A DNA stretch of 12,681 nucleotides from an uncultured Desulfovibrionaceae bacterium. GTDB taxonomy: Bacteria > Desulfobacterota > Desulfovibrionia > Desulfovibrionales > Desulfovibrionaceae. Below are positions 6,944 through 12,681 of the stretch, piece after piece; positions within the stretch are counted from its first letter, which is position 1; every line of letters starts with the position of its first letter. Position numbers and translations under genes: made by a program. The notes beneath the pieces were generated by a model, which saw only the letters and a program-made list of their open reading frames with translations, had not been told where the DNA came from and ran no database searches. Location: NCBI GenBank assembly GCA_947037905.1, contig CAMQUX010000021.1:1-12681 (forward strand), written 5' to 3'.

Positions 6944-6949
6944 CCTCCT
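6944..6949 (-). promoter_or_regulatory. Ribosome binding site that decides the NlpC/P60 start
   Basis: Minus-strand AGGAGG is almost touching a first ATG (6941) and 8 nt before a second in-frame ATG (6935). Normal spacing favours the second, giving MRKHSF as the N-terminus. Confidence 0.8.
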
Positions 6950-6977
6950 ATATGCGTTAATATAAATAATCTATCCA

Positions 6978-7006
6978 ATAACATATTTTTTTGTTATTTC
7001 TTTCAA
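6978..7006 (-). promoter_or_regulatory. Possible promoter of the NlpC/P60 lipoprotein gene
   Basis: On the minus strand TTGAAA (7001-7006) is separated by 17 bp from TGTTAT (6978-6983). Each hexamer resembles the sigma-70 consensus. A 6-bp inverted repeat (AATAAC 6977-6982, GTTATT 6993-6998) overlaps the -10 and spacer and could bind a regulator. In such AT-rich DNA this may be chance. Confidence 0.3.
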
Positions 7007-7058
7007 TTTTCAACTAAATAATCTTAAATATTTACTACTTAATGATTTTTCCTTGAAC

Positions 7059-7080
7059 ATTTTTATACGTACATAAAAAT
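7059..7080. repeat. Perfect AT-rich inverted repeat between two minus-strand genes
   Basis: ATTTTTAT (7059-7066) and ATAAAAAT (7073-7080) surround ACGTAC. It lies 39 nt past the pseudouridine synthase stop and about 120 nt before the lipoprotein start. It could be a weak terminator or an operator; the stem has no GC pairs. Confidence 0.4.
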
Positions 7081-7118
7081 ATAAAAGCAACATAAAAAAT
7101 ATTTTCTCTGCTTTCATA

Positions 7119-8102
7119 TTATTTTTTATGTTTGCTTAACTCCAGACAATCATCTAAATATTTAGCACCAAGAACCTGCATTTTTTCTTTTATACTTATA
7201 AAAGCTATTTCAGACATGCATTCCCAGTCACTATGTGCGTAAAAACCTTTGTTTTTTATTTCCACATACGCTGCATGCAAATACATTCTGCCCTGTTGAA
7301 AAAGCTCTGTTTCAATATTTGCTTTTTTCTCTGTAACTGTTTGGATATACTTCGTATCCCCTATTAAAGAGAATCCTCGTAAACTCAACTGTTTTCGTAT
7401 CTGATGTGTTCTTCCTGAAAATATTCGTACTGCTAAAAGAGAGCTATTCTTTTTTGCCCATATTGCTACTGCCAAACTATGCGCATCTTTTGTTACTCGC
7501 GTTCCATTTTTACTTTCTTCTTCCAATAAATCATATAAATGTACTGGTTCTTTTTCTTTCCAGTTACCATGCACCACGGCTAGATATATTTTACACAGCC
7601 CGTCTTTTTTTGAAAAACATTCTGCTAAATATCTTGCAGCCTCAAAGCTTTTCCCCGCAAGAACTATACCGCTTGTTTCTTTATCTATTCTATGGGCTGG
7701 TGCTGGTTTATATAATGCGCTCGAAAACTGTTGTTTTAAAGCATCTGCTAGACTATTTTTTTGCCCTGTTCCACCTTGTACTGCCAAGCCTGCTGGTTTA
7801 TAGCAGACTAAAATATTTTCATATTCACAAAGGATTTCCACTGGCAAAAGTTCTGCTGCTGGCAATATTTCAGTAGTATTTTTATTCTCTTCAGTTGCAT
7901 CATATGGCGGAATACGTACACTCTGCCCTTCATACACTCGCTCATAAGCTGTCATACGTTTTTTATCTACCCGTACATTAGCTTTACGTATCCATTTTTG
8001 AAGTGCTGATAATGGCACTCCTTTCACTCTTTTTGACAAAAATGAAAGTAGCTTCTGACCACTTTCTTCTGCGCTCACTATAATATATTCTACGCTATTC
8101 AT
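7119..8102 (-). CDS. RluC/RluD-family ribosomal RNA pseudouridine synthase
   Basis: Isomerises specific uridines, most likely in 23S rRNA, to pseudouridine. An N-terminal S4 RNA-binding domain covers about residues 13-66 (ESGQKLLSFLSKRVKGVP, then KANVRV and EGQSVRIPP). The RsuA/RluA-type catalytic domain follows: YENILVCYKPAGLAVQGG (94-111), the catalytic motif HRIDKETSG (137-145) with Asp140, CKIYLAVVHG (170-179), GRTHQIRKQL (230-239) and RMYLHAAYV (272-280). Length 327 aa is typical. S4 plus this catalytic core fits RluC or RluD; the target uridines cannot be told from sequence. The ATG at 8102 has only a weak GAGAG about 10 nt upstream. It is transcribed alone: 183 nt separate it from the lipoprotein gene and 323 nt from the upstream gene. 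Confidence 0.92.
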   Translation of the reverse strand: MNSVEYIIVSAEESGQKLLSFLSKRVKGVPLSALQKWIRKANVRVDKKRMTAYERVYEGQSVRIPPYDATEENKNTTEILPAAELLPVEILCEYENILVCYKPAGLAVQGGTGQKNSLADALKQQFSSALYKPAPAHRIDKETSGIVLAGKSFEAARYLAECFSKKDGLCKIYLAVVHGNWKEKEPVHLYDLLEEESKNGTRVTKDAHSLAVAIWAKKNSSLLAVRIFSGRTHQIRKQLSLRGFSLIGDTKYIQTVTEKKANIETELFQQGRMYLHAAYVEIKNKGFYAHSDWECMSEIAFISIKEKMQVLGAKYLDDCLELSKHKK

Positions 8103-8425
8103 ATCGCTTAAACTCTCACATAATACACTACTGTGGCTCTATTTTTTAGATTATTAATAATAAGCTACTTAAATTCTTATAACTTGCACAACAAATCTAG
8201 TAACATAAGCGCACAAACACCCATGAGAATTCTTATATAACAGAGTAACAATATATCACTATATCTATAGCATATTATATTGCGGCGCCTTACTTGTAGC
8301 ATATTATTTATGCACATTACTTATACATATTATTTGTGCATATTACTTATAGCATATTACTTGTAGCATATTATTATTTATAAAATGCTGGCATTTATCG
8401 ATACTGTACGCACACGAAAGTATCG
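8103..8425. other. 323-nt gap without a gene
   Basis: No gene, tRNA or convincing small frame is visible. The left part (8103-8267) is plain AT-rich DNA that must hold the minus-strand promoter of the pseudouridine synthase; a TATTAT at 8120-8125 (minus) has no matching -35. AATTCTTATA, also found upstream of the polyprenyl synthase, occurs at 8172-8181 and 8228-8237. The right part holds a degenerate tandem array (8299-8380, with an outlying unit at 8270) and a partial copy of the end of the neighbouring gene (8393-8416). Confidence 0.75.
8299..8380. repeat. Degenerate 13-14 bp tandem repeat array
   Basis: The core GCATATTA or a one-base variant recurs starting at 8299, 8312 (GCACATTA), 8325 (ACATATTA), 8338, 8352 and 8366, at spacings of 13, 13, 13, 14 and 14 bp, with TACTTGTAGC or TTTATGCA between. 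A further unit starts at 8270. The period is too short and unspaced for CRISPR. It lies downstream of the exported-protein gene and upstream of the pseudouridine synthase gene. Confidence 0.8.
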
Positions 8426-8467
8426 CTATTTATCGATTGTATAAACTAAAACAACTGTACGCACACG
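8393..8467. repeat. Duplicated 3' end of the exported-protein gene, one copy with a 16-nt deletion
   Basis: The segment 8428-8467 contains the last codons of the minus-strand gene. At 8393-8416 the same flanks recur: ATTTATCGAT (8393-8402 and 8428-8437) and ACTGTACGCACACG (8403-8416 and 8454-8467). The outer copy lacks the 16 nt between these blocks. Two perfect blocks of 10 and 14 bp in the same order make chance unlikely. The outer copy lies just beyond the stop codon. Confidence 0.75.
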
Positions 8468-10033
8468 TTGGGTGCTAAAAACTCCACCATAGGTATTTAC
8501 AAGAAGACACAGTTCATCTGTTCCATCATTATTAATATCTGCAAACATATAGTCCATTACCATTCCTTTTATTTGCGGAGTATTCCACTGCATTTGTAGA
8601 CCTAAGCCATCAAATTGAAAAGCTTGTAATTCTCCTTGAGAAAAAGAACGGTAGCGGCTGAGAAAACTTGCCATTATCGATTTGTCTTCGTTGAGTAAAA
8701 CTTCATAATTTTTCCCATCAAAACTAAATGGACGCATGCGCATTGGGATAAAATGTACTTCTCCTAAATCTCCATCAGAGCTTCCCATGCCATGTACATT
8801 TGTAGTTATTTCTAGCCCAATGTTTGTTGAGTTATATTTTTCTGAACTAGTAGAAATATTATCAAATTTACTATCATAAATACGCAAAACACCATTTGAA
8901 CGTATCTGCAAAAGAACATTTTCTGAATTCTCCACAGGCAAGTACGCAATATTATAAACGGAACTAAAAGAAGGCAGTGTGAGCTGTCTACCTTTAATAA
9001 GTTTTTTACCATCTAGAGAATATTCGTTTATCTGCTTAGATGAAAATATCTCACGTGCACTTTTAGGTTGCCCTATTAGAATTTCTGTATTTGTATTAGG
9101 AATTAGTAATGTATTTAAAAATAAGCGGACATTTTTCGCAATAACCTTAAATTTATTGTTTTTTAAACTGTAAACCATAGAAATTGGCCGACCATCAACA
9201 TAGCTGGTGATAAATATTTCAGCTTTTCCATCTCCTGTTAAATCAAGCGCTCCTACTCGGATATTTTCCCATCTGAGCGGTGTTTTTTCAAATGCAATAG
9301 GTTTTAATTGTTTCTTTTCGTCCATTTGCAATGCTTCTAAGCCATCTTTGCGAAGAATAAACACTTCATTTTTACCATCACCTGTAGCATCAGCTATTGC
9401 CATACTCACTGATGCAGATGGCATTATATGACTACGCCACATATCTTTTGGATCATCACTTATATATTTTTTAGGAAGCACTCTTCGTACTTCTGTCTCT
9501 TCATTTTTTATTTTATTTCCAGAAGCATCTACTGTTTCTGCTGCATAGAAAATATTTTGCTGTATTTCTTCTGCTATTTTGTTCACTTCTAAAATAATAT
9601 CATTCAGATTTGTCTTTTTTTCTACAGTAAAAAGTTCCCCTGCGCCCCCTACTACCGAGCAAATTATCTTTACATCATTTTCTGTTATATCTATATTTCC
9701 CCAAATAACATAGTTAACCTTCAGCTCTTGAATGAACCTGAGCGCATCTGTTGTATTTTTAGGGACACCTTGTATACTTACCACCTTTTTTTCCGGCGCA
9801 GGCACAAAAGTTTGAGGCACTTGCAACTGTGAGGAAAGCATTTCTTTCACCCCAGTTCCTAAATATTTATAGGTCTCATTATTTATTACAAACGCTAAGA
9901 CCGCATAATTTTTCATATCTACATCAGCATCTGTATTCTTTTTTGCAAAAGCAGTATTAGTGTAGGTTATACCACACAACAATATAAGAAAAAGGCACAC
10001 CAAACTTTTAGATGAAAATAACCCTCGACTCAT
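8426..10033 (-). CDS. Exported FG-GAP/VCBS-repeat protein with TolB-N-like first domain
   Basis: A 535-aa secreted or periplasmic protein of unknown function. A signal peptide (MSRGLFSSKS, hydrophobic 11-29, cleavage after AFA at 28-30) is followed by a domain at about 40-165. NYAVLAFVINNETYKYLGTG (42-61) and LKVNYVIWGNIDI (104-116) resemble the N-terminal fold of TolB and related proteins, judged by pattern only. The remainder looks like a beta-propeller with FG-GAP/VCBS calcium loops: ADATGDGKNEVFIL (214-227), LDLTGDGKAEIFIT (263-276) and ADINNDGTDELCLL (498-511). The start is ATG at 10033 with GGAGG at 10038-10042; a TTG at 10051 would lengthen it but would put the Shine-Dalgarno inside the gene. 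It is divergent from the rRNA methyltransferase gene. It may bind ligands or the envelope, like other propellers; no enzyme motif is seen. Confidence 0.82.
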   Translation of the reverse strand: MSRGLFSSKSLVCLFLILLCGITYTNTAFAKKNTDADVDMKNYAVLAFVINNETYKYLGTGVKEMLSSQLQVPQTFVPAPEKKVVSIQGVPKNTTDALRFIQELKVNYVIWGNIDITENDVKIICSVVGGAGELFTVEKKTNLNDIILEVNKIAEEIQQNIFYAAETVDASGNKIKNEETEVRRVLPKKYISDDPKDMWRSHIMPSASVSMAIADATGDGKNEVFILRKDGLEALQMDEKKQLKPIAFEKTPLRWENIRVGALDLTGDGKAEIFITSYVDGRPISMVYSLKNNKFKVIAKNVRLFLNTLLIPNTNTEILIGQPKSAREIFSSKQINEYSLDGKKLIKGRQLTLPSFSSVYNIAYLPVENSENVLLQIRSNGVLRIYDSKFDNISTSSEKYNSTNIGLEITTNVHGMGSSDGDLGEVHFIPMRMRPFSFDGKNYEVLLNEDKSIMASFLSRYRSFSQGELQAFQFDGLGLQMQWNTPQIKGMVMDYMFADINNDGTDELCLLVNTYGGVFSTQRVRTVVLVYTIDK

Positions 10034-10037
10034 AAAC

Positions 10038-10042
10038 CCTCC
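10038..10042 (-). promoter_or_regulatory. Ribosome binding site that sets the exported-protein start
   Basis: Minus-strand GGAGG lies 4 nt before the ATG at 10033. This supports that ATG over the upstream in-frame TTG (10051), which has no Shine-Dalgarno. Confidence 0.7.
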
Positions 10043-10109
10043 AGATATCAAAAAATATAAGCGACTCTTTAGATGCAGTTTTTATCGTACCATTGTTACG
10101 TTATTTATA

Positions 10110-10138
10110 TGTACACTTTTTCTAAAAAAAGGTATATT
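10110..10138 (+). promoter_or_regulatory. Possible promoter of the rRNA methyltransferase gene
   Basis: TGTACA (10110-10115) and TATATT (10133-10138) are 17 bp apart in the 170-nt divergent region, 66 nt before the ATG. The hexamers are only moderate. For the minus-strand gene a TATATT at 10054-10059 could be a -10, but no -35 is visible. Confidence 0.3.
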
Positions 10139-10203
10139 AATTTATTATTTCAATAAAAAATGTTATCTAGATGCTTTTTTATAGCTATGTTTAGGATAGA
10201 GTC

Positions 10204-11466
10204 ATGCGAAGTTTTCGAATTGTTGGCAGCGAAGAACAAATATCGCTCATTGAAAATCTTTTAGAAATAGAAGGATTCTGTTTTCAAAAAGAAGAATTTT
10301 CTCCTCTTTTTTGTAGAAAACTTACTAAAGAACCTTTCGCACTTGGCAATTCACTTGCCCATTTTTTTGGTTATATCTATATTCAAGACAGATCGTCTAT
10401 GCTTGCACCTGTTGCTTTAGATGTCTCACCAAACGCATGTGTTCTCGATATGTGCGCAAGCCCTGGGAGTAAAACAAGCTTTCTTGGTCAACTTGTTGGT
10501 AAAGAGGGATTTGTTCTTGGCGTTGAAGCCTCAGCAGATAGACTCGCCACCTTACGCAGCAATCTCCGTAATTTAAATTTAAGCCATATAGCAACTACTA
10601 AAGCACAAGCACAGATGCTTCCTTTTCCTGCAGATACGTGGGAATATATCCAGCTCGATCCACCTTGTAGTGGCTGGGGAACTTTAGAAAAAAATCCGAG
10701 CGTAACAAACCTTTGGACAAAAGAAAAAATAACCCCGCTCATAACGTTACAACGAGAACTGCTCACAAAAGCTGCCGAGATACTTAAACCAAACGGCATT
10801 ATGCTCTATTCTACCTGCACCACAAACGAGGAAGAAAATGACGAGCAAGTTGCTTGGGCGTGTGCAAATTTACCACTTGAGCAAGTGCGCTTAGCTACTC
10901 CAAAGGGATTTACTATCGCAGATGGCAAAGATACAGCAGAGTCTGTGAGTATCGCAACAAGCCCTGATGCTCAAGGTTTTTTTCTTGCCGCACTTAAAAA
11001 GAAAGAACCAGAATATTTTGAGCCAGATTTTTCTCATAAAGAATTTATGCCTGTTGGAAATAAATTAAAAATTGAAAAGCTTGTATCAAACGCAAATATT
11101 GCTTGGAAAAATCTTCCTGCTGGTGATTTATACGATTTTCAAGGACGTGTGTTTTTTCTTCCACAAAAAGCACTAGAAATAATTCCTCAAGAAATGAAAT
11201 GGCAAGGTTTTCCACTTGGGCGTTTAGCGCAAAATATCTTTCGTCCAGACAGTACCGCAAGGATACTTTTACCAGATTATAATGATATTAAAAATACTCC
11301 ACACGCGTATAATATAGAAGATATAGCAGATATAAAAATACTCCTCTCAGGGCGAGCGCTCTCTGCGCCAAAAGGCAAAGGATTTGTTGCGCTTTATTTT
11401 AACTCCCTGCCCCTTGGCTGGCTCACACAAAAAGGCACTCGACTACTTTGGAACGAGAAAAGATAA
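10204..11466 (+). CDS. RsmF-like rRNA m5C methyltransferase (NOL1/NOP2/Sun family)
   Basis: SAM-dependent RNA cytosine-5 methyltransferase, probably acting on 16S rRNA. The N-terminal RNA-binding part leads into YIYIQDRSSMLAPVAL (57-72). The Rossmann core shows motif I DMCASPGSKTS (82-92), motif II GVEASADRLATLRSNL (106-121), motif IV LDPPCSGWG (151-159) with Cys155, and motif VI YSTCT (202-206) with the catalytic Cys205. The two-cysteine pattern marks the family. The C-terminal part, with WQGFPLGRL and a final ALYFNSLPLGWLTQKGTRLL, resembles the extra C-terminal region of RsmF (YebU), which methylates C1407, rather than RsmB. At 420 aa it is a little shorter than E. coli RsmF. AGGA (10193-10196) is 7 nt before the ATG. 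Read divergently from the exported-protein gene; the glycosyltransferase follows after 107 nt with no clear terminator. The exact target base is inferred. Confidence 0.9.
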   Translation: MRSFRIVGSEEQISLIENLLEIEGFCFQKEEFSPLFCRKLTKEPFALGNSLAHFFGYIYIQDRSSMLAPVALDVSPNACVLDMCASPGSKTSFLGQLVGKEGFVLGVEASADRLATLRSNLRNLNLSHIATTKAQAQMLPFPADTWEYIQLDPPCSGWGTLEKNPSVTNLWTKEKITPLITLQRELLTKAAEILKPNGIMLYSTCTTNEEENDEQVAWACANLPLEQVRLATPKGFTIADGKDTAESVSIATSPDAQGFFLAALKKKEPEYFEPDFSHKEFMPVGNKLKIEKLVSNANIAWKNLPAGDLYDFQGRVFFLPQKALEIIPQEMKWQGFPLGRLAQNIFRPDSTARILLPDYNDIKNTPHAYNIEDIADIKILLSGRALSAPKGKGFVALYFNSLPLGWLTQKGTRLLWNEKR

Positions 11467-11573
11467 TCCTATTTCTTATATCTCTAAAGTAAAAAATAAT
11501 ACTATCTATCCGCATTAAATGTTGAATATTAATGTTAATTTTAAATATTGCTATTTAAAGAGGTTATAACAAA

Positions 11574-12488
11574 ATGTCTATCCCAATACTTATTTTTACC
11601 TACAATCGTCCTGAACATACACAAAAAACCATAGAATCTTTGCTTAAAAATCCGCTAGCAAAAGAAAGTAATTTATTTGTTTTTAACGATGGCTGGCGCA
11701 GTGAAAATGATAAAGACCTAGTACTTGAAACACGAGAATATTTAGAAAAAGTTATTGGTTTTAAAACAGTAACACTTCATTTTTCTGCACATAATATGGG
11801 CTGTGATAAATCCACCATTGCAGGTGTCACAAAAGTTTTTGAAAGTTCTGATAAAGTGATTGTTTTAGAAGATGATTTGTTAGTATCTCCATATTTTTTA
11901 GAATACATGCACGCCTGTTTAAATAAATATGAAAAAGCAGATAAAATATTTAGTATAGGAGCATGGGCTCCGCCTACGTTTAAACGTGCCTCATCTCGTT
12001 ATCCTTACGATGTGGCTGCAATTCCACGAACCTGCTCAACAGGTTGGGGAACATGGAAAAATAGATGGGAAAGTGTCGACTGGCAAGTGAGTAGTTATCC
12101 AGAAATTTTAGCATCTAAAGAACTACAAGATGAGTTTGATTTAGGCGGGCGCAAATTATTTAGAATGCTCGAGTATGAAATGAATAAAGGCTCACAAGTT
12201 TGGGACGTTCGTTTCACATACGACCAGTTTCGCCAAAGAAGGCTTTCACTTTACCCTTTGAAAACTTATGTATTTAATATAGGTTTTGATGGTACGGGTG
12301 AGCATTGTAAAGCAAAAAAGGTGAAACAACAAACGCTTAATAGAAAAAATCATATACTAAGACTTCCTGATAATCCTGAAATTGATAAAAAATGTTTAGC
12401 GCTTTTCCAAAGACAATATGATAGACGAATTATGCCTTTTCGAGTTCTCGATAGAGCACGGAAAGCACTTATTAAACTTTTTAAATAG
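11574..12488 (+). CDS. GT-A fold glycosyltransferase, GnT-I/HlpA-like
   Basis: Probable nucleotide-sugar glycosyltransferase (304 aa) acting in surface polysaccharide or glycoprotein synthesis; donor and acceptor cannot be told. The N-terminus IPILIFTYNRPEHTQKTIES (3-22) is the GT-A start. The metal and nucleotide site is IVLEDDLLVSPYFLEYM (96-112), with E99-D100-D101 in place of the common DXD, as in GnT-I type (GT13) enzymes and bacterial proteins often labelled hemolytic protein HlpA-like. STGWGTWKNRW (155-165) and VWDVRF (209-214) also match that group, with Asp211 a possible catalytic base. There is no signal peptide or membrane segment, so it is cytoplasmic. AAGAGG (11558-11563) is 10 nt before the ATG. 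The 107 nt upstream hold no clear promoter, so it may be read from the methyltransferase transcript. Next genes lie outside the window. Confidence 0.83.
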   Translation: MSIPILIFTYNRPEHTQKTIESLLKNPLAKESNLFVFNDGWRSENDKDLVLETREYLEKVIGFKTVTLHFSAHNMGCDKSTIAGVTKVFESSDKVIVLEDDLLVSPYFLEYMHACLNKYEKADKIFSIGAWAPPTFKRASSRYPYDVAAIPRTCSTGWGTWKNRWESVDWQVSSYPEILASKELQDEFDLGGRKLFRMLEYEMNKGSQVWDVRFTYDQFRQRRLSLYPLKTYVFNIGFDGTGEHCKAKKVKQQTLNRKNHILRLPDNPEIDKKCLALFQRQYDRRIMPFRVLDRARKALIKLFK

Positions 12489-12643
12489 TTTTATCCTTTA
12501 GTTTTTTTTACTAGCTTATTAATTTGAAATTAAAATTTTACGTTAATTAAACTCTTGCAAACTATTTACTACAAAAAAAAACTTATAACAAACCCATCTC
12601 TTACAAACTCACTCACAAAGAAACTAAAAAATCTGCGCGCTTG

Positions 12644-12679
12644 CGAGTAAAAAGAGCCTTTAGGCGTTCTTTTTGCTCG
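12644..12679. terminator. Hairpin, probably a rho-independent terminator, at the window edge
   Basis: CGAGTAAAAAGAGCC (12644-12658), loop TTTA, then GGC (12663-12665), a two-base bulge and TCTTTTTGCTCG (12668-12679). The A5/T5 blocks flank a GCC/GGC stem, so it could work in both directions. It is 155 nt past the glycosyltransferase. The stretch 12489-12643 is AT-rich with no gene or tRNA that I can see. Confidence 0.65.
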
Positions 12680-12681
12680 TG

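Noticed and set aside
7406..7876. Open frame of 156 codons on the plus strand inside the pseudouridine synthase gene
   Set aside because: It is opposite a well-supported gene with intact catalytic motifs. The Leu/Phe-rich product looks membrane-like only because of antisense AT-rich codons.
8299..8380. Tandem repeats considered as a CRISPR array
   Set aside because: The units are 13-14 bp, degenerate and contiguous with no unique spacers, and no cas genes are nearby.
8382..8396. AAATGC/GCATTT inverted repeat as a terminator for the exported-protein gene
   Set aside because: The spacer is only 2 nt and no T run follows on the minus strand, so a stable terminator hairpin is unlikely.
8103..8425. 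Possible tRNA or small RNA gene in the long gap
   Set aside because: No tRNA-like cloverleaf or GC-rich stem ending in a T run is visible; the DNA is AT-rich repeats.
10034..10051. TTG start at 10051 for the exported protein
   Set aside because: It would place the only good Shine-Dalgarno inside the gene. The ATG at 10033 gives a clean signal peptide.
1..12681. Mobile element, prophage or defence system
   Set aside because: No transposase, integrase, phage, nuclease or toxin-like protein is encoded, and no long terminal inverted or direct repeats bracket any segment.

Overview
The window is AT-rich bacterial chromosome, by eye about one-third G+C. All genes look like housekeeping or envelope genes; I see no phage, transposon, CRISPR array, toxin-antitoxin or defence genes. 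The gene types suggest a Gram-negative anaerobe of the Desulfovibrio/Lawsonia kind (Desulfovibrionales): menaquinone made by the futalosine route, a PurS-PurL fusion without a glutaminase domain, an NlpC/P60-type lipoprotein and a secreted FG-GAP/VCBS protein. The low G+C would fit a host-associated lineage. This placement is inference from gene content and recalled families; no search was run.

Left part (1-6360, all + strand): a 54-residue small protein, then ubiE/menG (demethylmenaquinone methyltransferase), mqnB (futalosine hydrolase), a long-chain polyprenyl diphosphate synthase and purL. The first three are closely spaced (gaps of 9 and 25 nt) and probably one transcript. A 214-nt gap with two TATAAT boxes precedes the polyprenyl synthase, so it and purL may be a second transcript. 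Three genes serve menaquinone: MqnB acts early in making the ring, the polyprenyl synthase makes the tail, and UbiE methylates the final ring. PurL (purine synthesis) closes the block and is followed by a strong bidirectional terminator.

Middle part (6361-10033, all - strand): a small lipoprotein with an NlpC/P60 fold whose expected catalytic cysteine is serine, an RluC/RluD-type pseudouridine synthase with an S4 domain, a 323-nt non-coding gap with short degenerate tandem repeats, and a 535-residue exported protein with a TolB-N-like first part and FG-GAP/VCBS calcium-loop motifs.

Right part (10034-12681, + strand): an RsmF-like rRNA m5C methyltransferase read divergently from the exported protein, then a GT-A glycosyltransferase with an EDD motif, and a hairpin at the window edge.

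The observations most worth a second look are the roughly 128-residue lysine-rich tail on UbiE with an 8-residue tandem repeat, the Cys-to-Ser change in the NlpC/P60 protein, the duplicated and internally deleted 3' end of the exported-protein gene beside a repeat array, the inverted repeat spanning the purL stop codon, and the overlapping ATG/GTG starts at mqnB. I found no convincing new multi-gene system.
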